Assembly: GCF_022227845.1 (NCBI RefSeq)
Contig: NZ_JAJNQN010000002.1
Location: 62,001-126,000, forward strand
Direction of reading: 5' to 3'
DNA: 64,000 nt
DNA from: Ectothiorhodospira lacustris
Lineage (GTDB): Bacteria; Pseudomonadota; Gammaproteobacteria; Ectothiorhodospirales; Ectothiorhodospiraceae
Program-made: the position numbers and the translations under genes
Part shown: positions 55,295-64,000 of the stretch, piece by piece
Position numbering within the stretch: the first letter of the stretch is position 1
Layout: each line of letters starts with the position of its first letter
The notes under the pieces: generated by a model
Database searches by the model: none
Seen by the model: the letters and a program-made list of their open reading frames with translations, nothing else
What the model was told of the DNA's origin: nothing

Positions 55295-56215
55295 TCAGGT
55301 GCGCTCGGCCTTAGCCGCGGCGGGGAGCATGGGGAAGCCCAGCTGTTCGCGGGCGGCGTAGTAGGCCTCGGCGACGGCGCGGGCCAGCTCACGCACCCGC
55401 AGGATGTAGCGCTGCCGCTCGGTGACGGAGATGGCGCGCCGGGCATCCAGCAGGTTGAAGGTATGGGAGGCCTTGAGCATCTGCTCGTAGGCCGGCAGGG
55501 GCAGGCCCTGCTCGATGAGATATTTGCTCTGCTGCTCGCAGGTCTCGAACCAGCCGAACAGGGCTTCTACATTGGCGTGTTCGAAGTTATAGGTGGACTG
55601 TTCCACCTCGTTCTGGTGGTAGACGTCACCGTAGGTGACCACACCCTGGGGTCCTCGGGTCCAGACCAGATCGTAGACGCTCTCCACACCCTGCAGGTAC
55701 ATGGCGATGCGCTCCAGGCCGTAGGTGATCTCACCGCTCACCGGCCGGCAGTCCAGGCCACCCACCTGCTGGAAATAGGTGAACTGGGTCACCTCCATGC
55801 CGTTGAGCCACACCTCCCAGCCCAGGCCCCAGGCGCCCAGGGTGGGAGACTCCCAGTTGTCCTCCACGAAACGGATGTCGTGCACCAGCGGGTCGATGCC
55901 CAGGGCCTGCAGGGAGCCCAGGTAGAGCTGCTGGATGTCCGGCGGCGAGGGCTTGAGCAGCACCTGGAACTGGTAATAGTGCTGGAGCCGGTTGGGGTTT
56001 TCCCCGTAGCGGCCGTCGGTGGGCCGGCGGGAAGGCTGCACATAGGCGGTGCGCCAGGGCTCCGGGCCGATGGCCCGCAGGAAGGTGGCGGAGTGGAAGG
56101 TACCCGCCCCCATTTCCATGTCGTAGGGCTGGAGCAGCACGCAGCCGTGGCCTGCCCAGTAGTCCTGCAGGGCCAGGATCAGGCCCTGGAAGGTAGAGAC
56201 ATCGTGAGAAGACAT
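55295..56215 (-). CDS. glyQ: Glycyl-tRNA synthetase alpha subunit
   Basis: 306 residues from the ATG at 56215. Class II catalytic core: [50 protein letters not shown] and [13 protein letters not shown] frame extending to 56365 adds 50 unrelated residues and is rejected. First gene of the glyQ-glyS operon. Confidence 0.97.
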   Translation of the reverse strand: MSSHDVSTFQGLILALQDYWAGHGCVLLQPYDMEMGAGTFHSATFLRAIGPEPWRTAYVQPSRRPTDGRYGENPNRLQHYYQFQVLLKPSPPDIQQLYLGSLQALGIDPLVHDIRFVEDNWESPTLGAWGLGWEVWLNGMEVTQFTYFQQVGGLDCRPVSGEITYGLERIAMYLQGVESVYDLVWTRGPQGVVTYGDVYHQNEVEQSTYNFEHANVEALFGWFETCEQQSKYLIEQGLPLPAYEQMLKASHTFNLLDARRAISVTERQRYILRVRELARAVAEAYYAAREQLGFPMLPAAAKAERT

Positions 56216-56434
56216 GAGGATCGACCCGAGTGATTCGTGGATGGCGCGACCCTGATCGTGGGTCACGCAAAGCTCGTCAGTATAACGGTGCCTCGCCGTG
56301 GGCGCCCAGCCCCGCGCGTGTTCGGTCCCGACCAAACGCCCGATGACCGACGGGACTGGGCGCACGTGTCACCAGGGTTTACAATCCCGCTTCCCCAAGC
56401 CGTGCCCACCCGGGCCATGATCAACGAGGCCCCC

Positions 56435-57586
56435 ATGTCAGCCGGGCTCCCCAGCGAACAGCGTTATCAGGCCATGCGTCGCGTCACCCTCATCGGCGCC
56501 ATGACCAACGTGAGCCTGGCGACGGCGCAGATCGTCGGCGGCTGGATGAGCCACTCCCAGGCCCTGATCGCCGACGGCGTCCATACCCTCTCCGACCTGA
56601 TCAGCGACATCATGGTCCTGTTCGCCGCCCGCAAGGCCAACGAAGCCGCTGACGCCAACCATCCCTACGGTCACGGCCGCATCGAGACCCTGGCCACCGT
56701 GGCGGTGGGCCTGATCCTGGCCGGGGTGGCTGTGGGCATCATGGCGGACGCAGCCCGGCGCCTGCTCAATCCGGCAGAACTCCTGAACCCCACTCCCCTG
56801 GCCCTGGTCCTGGCGGCGATCGCCATCATCAGCAAGGAAGCCCTGTACCACTACACGATGCGCGTCGCCAAAAAGGTTCGCTCACGCATGCTGGAGGCCA
56901 ATGCCTGGCACCACCGTTCCGATGTGATCTCGTCGGTGGTGGTGCTGGTGGGCGTGGGCGCCACCCTGGCCGGCATGCCCTTCATGGATGCGGTCGCGGC
57001 CATCCTGGTGGCCCTGCTCATCGGCCACATGGGGGTCAAGCTGATCTGGAACAGCGCCCGGGAACTCATCGACACCGGGGTGGAAGCGGAAGAACAGGAG
57101 CGCATGCTGGAAGCGGTCCGTCGACTGGACGGCATCCAGGGAGTCCATGACCTGCGCACCCGGCGCATGGCGGGCACCCTGCTGGCGGACGTCCATGTCC
57201 AGGTCGCGCCCCGCATCAGCGTCTCCGAGGGGCATCACATCGCGGATGCCGTCTGTGTGGCGATGCACGGGGTCCAGGACGAGTTGGGCGACATCCTGGT
57301 CCACATCGACCCCGAAGACGACCAGCAGAGTGCCCCCAGCAGCCATCTGCCCAACCGCACGGAGATGCTCAAACGCCTGCAGGCACAATGGCATGACTTA
57401 CCGGCATCGCGGCATGTAGACCAGGTGATCATCCATTACCTGCAGGGACGGGTGCATCTGGAACTGCAACTGCCTCTGCAGGCGCTCGACAACCTGACCG
57501 AGGCCGATAGCATTGCCCGGGCCCTGGTAGCGTCCAGCCTGCAAGCAGAAGACGTCGGCCAGGTACAGGTCCTGTTCCGGCACTGA
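56435..57586 (+). CDS. Cation diffusion facilitator, probably zinc-type, with extended C-terminus
   Basis: 383 residues from the ATG at 56435 (GAGG at 56426; an ATG at 56417 is also possible). Six membrane helices; metal site residues HxxxD in both key helices (DGVHTLSD and AWHHRSDVIS), the zinc/cadmium pattern, and the NHPYGHGRIET loop. After the normal cytoplasmic domain, about 90 extra residues repeat a similar pattern (VDQVIIHYLQGRVHLELQL). Divergent from glyQ. Confidence 0.87.
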   Translation: MSAGLPSEQRYQAMRRVTLIGAMTNVSLATAQIVGGWMSHSQALIADGVHTLSDLISDIMVLFAARKANEAADANHPYGHGRIETLATVAVGLILAGVAVGIMADAARRLLNPAELLNPTPLALVLAAIAIISKEALYHYTMRVAKKVRSRMLEANAWHHRSDVISSVVVLVGVGATLAGMPFMDAVAAILVALLIGHMGVKLIWNSARELIDTGVEAEEQERMLEAVRRLDGIQGVHDLRTRRMAGTLLADVHVQVAPRISVSEGHHIADAVCVAMHGVQDELGDILVHIDPEDDQQSAPSSHLPNRTEMLKRLQAQWHDLPASRHVDQVIIHYLQGRVHLELQLPLQALDNLTEADSIARALVASSLQAEDVGQVQVLFRH

Positions 57587-57660
57587 ATGGTCTGCGGGCA
57601 AGCCGCGCGGACACCAGGGCCCACACCGCTCGCCCCATAACAGCGCAAAATACTTAAAAA

Positions 57661-57677
57661 CGCACTAAGATTGTGCG
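57661..57677 (+). promoter_or_regulatory. Candidate NtrC enhancer site for glnA
   Basis: CGCACTAAGATTGTGCG: a GCAC-N7-GTGC palindrome like known NtrC sites, centred about 98 bp upstream of the predicted glnA transcription start. Confidence 0.65.
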
Positions 57678-57739
57678 TGCATTGATGGGCCGGACCCGAA
57701 AATCCGCCCCAAAAGGCCGCATCATCCCACTCAAACCCA

Positions 57740-57755
57740 TGGCATGCTTCATGCT
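57740..57755 (+). promoter_or_regulatory. Sigma-54 promoter of glnA
   Basis: TGGCATGCTTCATGCT fits TGGCACG-N4-TTGCW closely, with GG and GC exactly 12 bases apart. Start expected near 57767, leaving a leader of about 75 nt to the ATG at 57842. Confidence 0.8.
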
Positions 57756-57841
57756 TGCTATGGATCGACCGAATTGAACGCCCGCTCAGGCGGGGATCCG
57801 TTTCAACAGGCCTCTCTCATTCAAGCCCTGGAGGAGTACGC

Positions 57842-59251
57842 ATGTCAGCAGCAGATGTTCTGAATATGATCAAGGAAAACGGCGCGAAATTCGTCGATTT
57901 CCGCTTTGTGGACAGCCGTGGCAAGGAACAGCACGTGACCGTGCCCGCCCACGCCGTCGATGAAGACGTGCTGGAAGGCGGCAAGATGTTCGACGGCTCC
58001 TCCATCGCCGGCTGGAAAGGCATCAATGAGTCAGACATGATCCTCATGCCCGATGTGGACACCGCGGTCATGGACCCCTTCTTTGACGAGCCCACCCTGA
58101 ATCTGCGCTGCGACGTGGTGGAACCGGCCACCATGCAGGGCTATGACCGTTGCCCCCGCTCCCTGGCCAAGCGCGCCGAGGCCTACCTGGCCAGCACCGG
58201 CATCGCCGACACCTGCCTGTGGGGCCCGGAAAACGAATTTTTCGTCTTTGACGACATCAAGTGGGGCAACTCCATTCAGGGCGCCTTCTTCAAGATCGAC
58301 GCCGACGAAGCCTCCTGGAACTCCGAAAAGGTGTTCGAAGACGGCAATATCGGCCACCGCCCCTCCGTGAAGGGCGGCTACTTCCCGGTACCCCCGGTGG
58401 ACAGCCTGCAGGACCTGCGTTCCGCCATGTGCCTGGTGCTGGAAGACATGGGTCTCAAGACCGAAGTTCACCACCACGAAGTGGCTACCGCCGGTCAGTG
58501 TGAGATCGGTGTCGGCCCCGGCACCCTGACCCGCAAGGCCGACGAAGTGCTGATGCTCAAGTACGTGGTGCAGAACGTGGCCCACAACTACGGCAAGACC
58601 GCCACCTTCATGCCCAAGCCCCTGGTGGGCGACAACGGCAGCGGCATGCACGTGCATCAGTCCCTGGCCAAGGACGGGCAAAACCTGTTTGCCGGTGACA
58701 AATACGGCGGCCTGTCCGAAACCGCCCTGTACTACATCGGCGGCATCATCAAGCACGCCCGCGCCCTGAACGCCTTCACCAACGCCTCCACCAACAGCTA
58801 CAAGCGTCTGGTGCCCGGCTTCGAAGCTCCGGTGATGCTGGCCTATTCCGCCCGCAACCGTTCCGCTTCCATCCGGATTCCGTGGGTGTCCAGCCCGAAG
58901 GCCCGTCGCATCGAGGTGCGCTTCCCCGACTCCACTGCCAACCCCTACCTGGCCTTCGCCGCCATGCTGATGGCCGGCCTGGACGGCATCCAGAACAAGA
59001 TCCACCCGGGCGAAGCCATGGACAAGAACCTGTACGACCTGCCCCCCGAAGAGGAAAAGCAGATCCCGCAGGTTTGTCATGCCCTGGACCAGGCCCTGGA
59101 AGCCCTCAACAAGGACCGCGCCTTCCTCACCGCCGGCGGTGTGTTCACCGACGACATGATTGATGCCTACATTGATCTGAAGATGGAAGAAGTCACCCGT
59201 CTGCGCATGACCACCCACCCGGTGGAGTTCGATCTGTACTACAGTCTGTAA
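57842..59251 (+). CDS. glnA: Glutamine synthetase type I
   Basis: 469 residues from the ATG at 57842, behind TGGAGGAG; frames from 57755 are rejected because they would start inside the promoter. Contains [17 protein letters not shown], the ATP-binding [17 protein letters not shown], and the adenylylation tyrosine in [10 protein letters not shown] near 396, so it is the GlnE-regulated enterobacterial type. Fixes ammonia into glutamine. Confidence 0.98.
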   Translation: MSAADVLNMIKENGAKFVDFRFVDSRGKEQHVTVPAHAVDEDVLEGGKMFDGSSIAGWKGINESDMILMPDVDTAVMDPFFDEPTLNLRCDVVEPATMQGYDRCPRSLAKRAEAYLASTGIADTCLWGPENEFFVFDDIKWGNSIQGAFFKIDADEASWNSEKVFEDGNIGHRPSVKGGYFPVPPVDSLQDLRSAMCLVLEDMGLKTEVHHHEVATAGQCEIGVGPGTLTRKADEVLMLKYVVQNVAHNYGKTATFMPKPLVGDNGSGMHVHQSLAKDGQNLFAGDKYGGLSETALYYIGGIIKHARALNAFTNASTNSYKRLVPGFEAPVMLAYSARNRSASIRIPWVSSPKARRIEVRFPDSTANPYLAFAAMLMAGLDGIQNKIHPGEAMDKNLYDLPPEEEKQIPQVCHALDQALEALNKDRAFLTAGGVFTDDMIDAYIDLKMEEVTRLRMTTHPVEFDLYYSL

Positions 59252-59282
59252 GTACAAGACGGGTCAGCAGTCCGGAAGCACC

Positions 59283-59312
59283 GAACCCCCGGCTTGCCGG
59301 GGGTTCTTTTTT
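59283..59312 (+). terminator. Intrinsic terminator after glnA
   Basis: Eleven-base-pair stem GAACCCCCGGC/GCCGGGGGTTC with a TT loop followed by six Ts, 32 bp after the glnA stop. Strong; separates glnA from the DUF4124-ntrBC unit. Confidence 0.95.
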
Positions 59313-59354
59313 CCGTGCAAGCGACCTGGAACAGAGGATACAAAGGACACCGCC

Positions 59355-59894
59355 ATGCCCCTGTTGCTCCTGCTGCTGATACTCGCCGTGCCCGTCCAGG
59401 CCCAGATCTACCAGTGGACTGACGAGCAGGGACGCCCCGCCTTCGGCGACACGCCACCGGACGGGGTCGATGCACGCCCGGTCCGGGTTGACCGGCCCGC
59501 GACCCTCCCCGGCTTGCCCGATGCCCGACAGATCCTGCAGCCGCCCCCCCCTTCCGCAACAGAGGAATCGGAGGACGCCTATCAGCGGCTGACCATCAAC
59601 CAACCGGAACAGGACGGCGTGGTACGCACCAACCTGGGGCAGGTCGACATCGCCGTGAATCTAAGCCCCACTCTCAAGACAGACCTGGGACACCGAATCC
59701 GGATCCGCCTCAACGGCGACGCCGCCGTCACCACCCAGGCCACCCAGACCACCCTGGAAGACGTGCCGCCGGGGACGCACACCCTGCAGGCAGAGGTCCT
59801 GGATGAGGGCGGCAGCGCCCTGATCCGCTCCGACACGATCACCTTCCACCTCCTGCGCACCACCGTACAGCAGCAATCCCGACCACGCCCCTGA
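59355..59894 (+). CDS. DUF4124 domain protein, exported
   Basis: 179 residues: signal peptide to about residue 16 (VPVQA), the DUF4124 motif QIYQWTDEQGRPAFGDTPP at 17-35, a Pro-rich linker and a C-terminal Ig-like beta domain with VPPGTHTLQAEVLDEGG near 136. DUF4124 genes often neighbour glnA and ntrBC in related bacteria; their role is unknown. Confidence 0.85.
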   Translation: MPLLLLLLILAVPVQAQIYQWTDEQGRPAFGDTPPDGVDARPVRVDRPATLPGLPDARQILQPPPPSATEESEDAYQRLTINQPEQDGVVRTNLGQVDIAVNLSPTLKTDLGHRIRIRLNGDAAVTTQATQTTLEDVPPGTHTLQAEVLDEGGSALIRSDTITFHLLRTTVQQQSRPRP

Positions 59895-60062
59895 AGCCCG
59901 CGCGCCAATCGCCGGCCCGGACCCGGCGCGCACCATCATGGTGCATACTATGCTCCAAAGGCGCCGGAACATCCCTCACGCCCTGACCGCCGATGCCCCG
60001 GAAGCGGCGCCCCGAAGCCGTCTTGCGGGATGAATGCGCGATTCCCGCGGGCGGCATCATTC

Positions 60063-60078
60063 TGGTTTGTTTCTTGCA
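60063..60078 (+). promoter_or_regulatory. Sigma-54-like motif abutting ntrB
   Basis: TGGTTTGTTTCTTGCA has GG and GC 12 bases apart and a perfect TTGCA. The predicted start (about 60089) is three bases before the ntrB ATG and after its AGGGAA ribosome site, so a transcript from here would be nearly leaderless. May be fortuitous. Confidence 0.4.
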
Positions 60079-60091
60079 TTAGGGAATCCGT

Positions 60092-61159
60092 ATGCCTCAC
60101 GATCACAGCCTGCACCGACAACTGCTGGAGACCCTGACCACCGCCGTCCTGGTGGCAGATGATCAGCTGCGCCTGGTCTACATGAACCCGGCGGCGGAGA
60201 TGCTGATGGAGATGAGCCTGAACCGGATCCAGGGCCTACCCATCCAGGGACTGTTCCGGGAAGACGAAACCTTTATCGCCAGCCTGAGGCAATCCCTGGA
60301 CACGGGCCACCCGTTTACCGAGCGGGAACGACTCCTGGCCCTGCATTTCGCCCGGGAGGTGACCGTGGACCTGACCGCCTCCCCCCTCTCCGAGCCGGGG
60401 CACGCCAGACAGTTGCTGGTGGAACTGATCCAGGTGGACCGGCAGTTGCGCATCACCCGGGAAGAGCAACTCCTCAACCAGCAATCCGCCACCCGGGCCT
60501 TGGTCCGGGGCCTGGCCCACGAGATCAAGAATCCCCTGGGAGGGCTGCGCGGCGCGGCCCAGCTCCTGGAACGGGAGCTGCCGGACCCTGAGCTGCAGGA
60601 GTACACCCGGATCATCATCGGCGAGGCAGATCGCCTGCAGAATCTCGTCAACCGGATGCTGGGACCCAACAGCCTGCCCCACTCCCGCCCCCTCAACATC
60701 CACCGGGTGCTGGAGCATGTCCGCAGCCTGGTGAGCGTCGAAGCCCCGGAAGAGATTCACATCCGCACCGACTACGACCCCAGTATCCCCGATGTCAACG
60801 CCGACCAGGACATGCTGATCCAGTCGGTACTCAATATCGTGCGCAACGCGGTGCAGGCCCTGGATGATGGCGGAGAAATCCGCCTGCGGACCCGGGTGCG
60901 GCGCCAGTACACCATCGGCCAGATCCGTCACAAGCTGGTGGCCCTGATCCAGATCATCGACGATGGGCCGGGTATCAGCGAGGACATCCGCGAGCGCATC
61001 TTCTTTCCCATGGTCTCGGGCCGCGCCGGGGGTACGGGGCTTGGGCTTTCCATCGCCCAATCCCTGCTCAACCAGATGGGCGGCCTGATCGAGTGTACTT
61101 CCCGTCCGGGGCAGACGGTGTTTTCACTGCTGATCCCCGTGGAGCTTATGGATGACTAG
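60092..61159 (+). CDS. glnL: Nitrogen regulation sensor kinase NtrB
   Basis: 355 residues, soluble. PAS domain (about 8-120), HisKA with HEIKNPLGGLRGAAQLL (His near 141), and an ATPase domain with N-box NIVRNAVQAL, DDGPGI and GTGLGLSIAQ. Phosphorylates or dephosphorylates NtrC according to PII status. Overlaps ntrC by eight bases. Confidence 0.96.
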   Translation: MPHDHSLHRQLLETLTTAVLVADDQLRLVYMNPAAEMLMEMSLNRIQGLPIQGLFREDETFIASLRQSLDTGHPFTERERLLALHFAREVTVDLTASPLSEPGHARQLLVELIQVDRQLRITREEQLLNQQSATRALVRGLAHEIKNPLGGLRGAAQLLERELPDPELQEYTRIIIGEADRLQNLVNRMLGPNSLPHSRPLNIHRVLEHVRSLVSVEAPEEIHIRTDYDPSIPDVNADQDMLIQSVLNIVRNAVQALDDGGEIRLRTRVRRQYTIGQIRHKLVALIQIIDDGPGISEDIRERIFFPMVSGRAGGTGLGLSIAQSLLNQMGGLIECTSRPGQTVFSLLIPVELMDD

Positions 61160-62567
61160 ACGTGAACATATATGGGTCATTGATGACGACCGATCCATCC
61201 GCTGGGTGCTGGAACGGGCCATGAACAAGGCCGGCATCGAGGTCACCTCCTTCGCCTGTGCCGCCGAGGCCCTGGAATGCCTCGAACGCGACGTACCGGA
61301 CGCGCTGGTGACGGACATCCGCATGCCGGGCATGGACGGCTTGGAACTGCTCAGCCGGCTGCAGCGGGAACACCCGGAACTGCCGGTGATCATCATGACC
61401 GCCCATTCGGACCTGGAAAGCGCGGTCTCCGCCTACCAGGGCGGCGCTTTCGAATACCTGCCCAAGCCCTTCGACGTGGACGACGCGGTCTCGCTGGTGA
61501 AACGGGCCTGTCAGGCACGGCGGGAGCGAGGCCGGGAGGAACCCTCCGGCAACAGCAAGACCCCGGAGATCATCGGCGAGGCGCCGGCCATGCAGGAGGT
61601 ATTCCGCGCCATCGGTCGACTGTCGCGCTCCAACATCACCGTTCTCATCAACGGCGAGTCGGGCACCGGCAAGGAGCTGGTGGCCCACGCCCTGCACCGC
61701 CACAGCCCCCGGGCACACATGCCCTTCATCGCCCTGAACACCGCCGCCATTCCCAAGGATCTGCTGGAATCGGAACTGTTTGGTCACGAGAAGGGGGCTT
61801 TCACCGGTGCCCAGAGCGCCCGTCGCGGACGCTTCGAACAGGCGGACGGCGGCACCCTGTTCCTGGACGAGATCGGTGACATGCCGGCGGAACTACAGAC
61901 CCGGCTGTTGCGGGTACTGGCGGACGGCGAGTTCTACCGGGTCGGCGGGCACATGCCGGTGAAGGTGGATGTACGCATCATCGCCGCCACCCACCAGAAC
62001 CTGGAAAGCCGGGTCCAGGAAGGCCTGTTCCGGGAAGACCTTTTCCATCGGCTGAACGTGATTCGCATTCATGTCCCGGCCCTGCGGGAACGGCGCCAGG
62101 ACATCCCCCTGTTGCTGAATCACTTCCTGGGGACGGCAGCGGCCGAGCTGAACGTGGAGCGCAAGGTCCCGTTGCCGGAGGTGATGGAGTATCTCTCGGC
62201 CCTGGACTGGCCCGGCAATGTGCGGCAACTGGAAAACCTGTGCCGCTGGCTCACGGTCATGGCCTCGGGCCGGGAGATCCACACCAACGACCTGCCGCCG
62301 GAACTGCACGAGCGCTCCGGCAACAGCCACGGCGGCGGCTGGGAGGAAGAGCTGGCTCACTGGGCGGAACAGGAACTGGCGCGGGGCAATGCCTCCCTGC
62401 TGGACCGGGCCACCCCGGCCTTCGAGCGCATCATGATCAAGGCCGCCCTGAAGAAGACCGGCGGGCGACGCCAGGATGCGGCAAAACTACTGGGCTGGGG
62501 GCGCAACACCCTCACCCGCAAGATCAACGAACTGAACATGGATGAGGGTGAGGATCTGGGGGCCTGA
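61152..62567 (+). CDS. glnG: Nitrogen regulation response regulator NtrC
   Basis: 471 residues: receiver (phospho-Asp in [14 protein letters not shown] near 54), AAA+ domain with Walker A GESGTGKE, the sigma-54 contact GAFTGAQ, and a Fis-type helix-turn-helix ([22 protein letters not shown]) at the C-terminus. Activates sigma-54 promoters, here most likely glnA upstream. Confidence 0.97.
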   Translation: MTRREHIWVIDDDRSIRWVLERAMNKAGIEVTSFACAAEALECLERDVPDALVTDIRMPGMDGLELLSRLQREHPELPVIIMTAHSDLESAVSAYQGGAFEYLPKPFDVDDAVSLVKRACQARRERGREEPSGNSKTPEIIGEAPAMQEVFRAIGRLSRSNITVLINGESGTGKELVAHALHRHSPRAHMPFIALNTAAIPKDLLESELFGHEKGAFTGAQSARRGRFEQADGGTLFLDEIGDMPAELQTRLLRVLADGEFYRVGGHMPVKVDVRIIAATHQNLESRVQEGLFREDLFHRLNVIRIHVPALRERRQDIPLLLNHFLGTAAAELNVERKVPLPEVMEYLSALDWPGNVRQLENLCRWLTVMASGREIHTNDLPPELHERSGNSHGGGWEEELAHWAEQELARGNASLLDRATPAFERIMIKAALKKTGGRRQDAAKLLGWGRNTLTRKINELNMDEGEDLGA

Positions 62568-62573
62568 TGCCCC

Positions 62574-63521
62574 TCAGTTCAGCTGCAGGGTCCCCGTCAG
62601 CTCCGACACATGGCCAAACCCGTGGCGCTTCAGGTAATCCTGAATACCCTGGTTGATCTTTTGGCACAGCAACGGATCATAGAACAGCCCCGTCCCCACC
62701 CCGACCGCTGTGGCCCCCGCCAGCAGGAACTCGATGGCATCGGTGGCACAGGCCACCCCGCCCTGGCCGATGATGGGCACCCCATGGGGCTTGGCCACCT
62801 GATAGACCTGATGCACCCGCAGCAGGGCCACCGGCTTGACGGCCGGACCGGACAGGCCGCCCTGGTTGTTGCCGATCACGGTGCGGCGACGCTCGGCATC
62901 GATGGCCATCCCCATCAGGGTGTTGATGGCGGAAAAGGCATCGGTGCCGGCCTCGATGCAGCGCCGGGCATTGGCGGCGATGTCCGTCTGATTGGGAGAG
63001 AGCTTGGTGATCAGCGGCTTGCCGGTGGCCTTGCGACAGGCCGCCACCACCCGGGCGGACATGTCCGGATCATTGCCGAAGGCCACCCCACCCTCCTTCA
63101 CGTTGGGGCAGGAGATGTTGATCTCGATGGCATCCACCGGAGAATCATCAAAACGGCGGGTGACTTCGATGTATTCCTCGATGGTGGAGCCGGAAACATT
63201 GGCGATGAAACGGGTCTCGTCATAGTCCAGGCCGGGCAGGATCTCGTCCACCACGAAGTCCACCCCCGGATTCTGCAGGCCGATGGCATTGAGCATGCCG
63301 CCGGGGGTCTCGTAGACCCGATGAGGGGCGTTGCCCGAACGGGCCTGACCCGTGGTGCCCTTGAGACAGACGGCGCCCACATGACGATTGGAGAAACCCG
63401 CCACACGGGTATACTCCTCGCCGAACCCCACGCAGCCCGAGAGCAGCACCAGGGGAGAGGCCATGGAAAGCCCGCAAAAATCGATCGCAAGGGCCTGTTT
63501 AGGGGAAGTGTCGACTGGCAT
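62574..63521 (-). CDS. pyrD: Dihydroorotate dehydrogenase, class 1B-like catalytic subunit
   Basis: 315 residues, FMN TIM barrel. Catalytic Cys138 in [12 protein letters not shown] marks class 1 (class 2, usual in Gammaproteobacteria, has Ser). [17 protein letters not shown] near 21-37, [26 protein letters not shown] and IGQGGV are family features. The PyrK electron-transfer partner is not adjacent. Start ATG overlaps the trmL ATG head to head. Confidence 0.9.
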   Translation of the reverse strand: MPVDTSPKQALAIDFCGLSMASPLVLLSGCVGFGEEYTRVAGFSNRHVGAVCLKGTTGQARSGNAPHRVYETPGGMLNAIGLQNPGVDFVVDEILPGLDYDETRFIANVSGSTIEEYIEVTRRFDDSPVDAIEINISCPNVKEGGVAFGNDPDMSARVVAACRKATGKPLITKLSPNQTDIAANARRCIEAGTDAFSAINTLMGMAIDAERRRTVIGNNQGGLSGPAVKPVALLRVHQVYQVAKPHGVPIIGQGGVACATDAIEFLLAGATAVGVGTGLFYDPLLCQKINQGIQDYLKRHGFGHVSELTGTLQLN

Positions 63522-63987
63522 GTTTCATATCGTCCTGTATCAACCGGAGATACCGCCCAACACGGGTAACGTCATGCGCCTGGCGGCCAATAGCGGCTGC
63601 CGGCTGCACCTGATCCACCCGCTGGGGTTCACGCTGGATGACGCACGCCTGCGGCGCGCAGGGCTGGATTATCGGGATATGGCTCCGGTGACGGAGTATG
63701 ACAGCCTGGGGGCCTTCTCGGAAGCCATACAGCCGCAGCGGCTGTTCGCCCTGTCCACCCGAGGCAGCCGGGTCTACAGCGAGATCCCGTTTCAGACGGG
63801 GGATGCCTTCCTGTTCGGCCCGGAAACCCGGGGCCTGCCGGAGGTGGTGCTGGAAACGCTCCCCGCGGAGCAACGCCTGCGCGTCCCCATGATGCCGGGG
63901 AGCCGCAGCCTCAACCTGTCCAACTCGGTGGCCGTGGTGGTGATGGAGGCCTGGCGGCAACTGGGCTACCCCGGTGCCGCCACCTGA
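63520..63987 (+). CDS. trmL: tRNA (cytidine(34)-2-prime-O)-methyltransferase
   Basis: 155 residues, SPOUT family. [24 protein letters not shown] start, [17 protein letters not shown] near 105 and [18 protein letters not shown] form the trefoil-knot SAM site. Methylates the wobble base of tRNA-Leu. The N-terminus matches the family exactly, so the overlapping start with pyrD is real. Confidence 0.95.
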   Translation: MFHIVLYQPEIPPNTGNVMRLAANSGCRLHLIHPLGFTLDDARLRRAGLDYRDMAPVTEYDSLGAFSEAIQPQRLFALSTRGSRVYSEIPFQTGDAFLFGPETRGLPEVVLETLPAEQRLRVPMMPGSRSLNLSNSVAVVVMEAWRQLGYPGAAT

Positions 63988-64000
63988 AGATGTGCAGAGC

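Overview
The window is a dense, high-GC gammaproteobacterial chromosome segment. Its housekeeping genes (gmk-rpoZ-spoT, hisBHAFIE-tatABC, glyQS-gmhB, glnA-ntrBC) together with a flavocytochrome c sulfide dehydrogenase pair (fccAB) suggest a sulfur-oxidising lineage such as Ectothiorhodospiraceae or a relative. That placement is inferred from gene content; no rRNA or tRNA gene was found.

Layout. 1-3.1 kb: a truncated TauE/SafE permease, an alpha/beta hydrolase, a 47-residue membrane protein, a hairpin-rich non-coding stretch and a DsbA-like protein. 3.1-9.2 kb (minus): spoT, rpoZ, gmk, a double-thioredoxin protein, fbp and a DUF4399 protein. 9.3-13.1 kb (plus): a hydrolase, sohB, an MFS transporter and ppnP. 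13.2-26.4 kb (minus): a type II secretion operon, gspC to gspN, split between gspJ and gspK by about 2 kb of lower-GC DNA with a stand-alone CheB methylesterase and a PAS-GGDEF cyclase. 26.5-34.3 kb: an FHA protein, gpmI, tatCBA and hisE/I/F/A/H/B. 34.5-38.7 kb: an fnr-type regulator, dtd, pip, a candidate CsrA-sequestering small RNA, ttcA and an acyltransferase. 38.7-41.2 kb: a PilZ protein, fccAB and a YdcH-like protein. 41.2-45.8 kb (minus): binding protein, porin and GGDEF-EAL sensor in one operon. 46-51.2 kb: zur, fpr, a TatD-family nuclease, tcdA and a PAS-GGDEF-EAL protein. 51.2-56.2 kb (minus): phosphatase, plsC, gmhB, glyS, glyQ. 56.4-64 kb: a CDF metal transporter, glnA, a DUF4124 protein, ntrB, ntrC, a class 1B-like dihydroorotate dehydrogenase and trmL.

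Themes. Four proteins with cyclic-di-GMP domains (PAS-GGDEF, PilZ, GGDEF-EAL, PAS-GGDEF-EAL) lie in about 33 kb. Nitrogen regulation looks classical: glnA has a good sigma-54 promoter with an upstream NtrC-like site, and ntrBC follow. Export is well represented, with the T2SS, TatABC and two substrates with twin-arginine-like signals (DsbA-like, FccB).

The strongest new signal is non-coding. Between pip and ttcA there is an exact TGTAAG-N6-CTTACA GacA-type activating site, then about 155 nt with nine GGA motifs, several in hairpins, ending in a strong intrinsic terminator. This is the architecture of CsrB/RsmZ-type RNAs. A family of dispersed hairpin elements (three two-hairpin copies, two single-hairpin copies) also occurs; two full copies carry tandem arrays of their own truncated arm, and the two half copies flank fpr as 31-bp inverted repeats.
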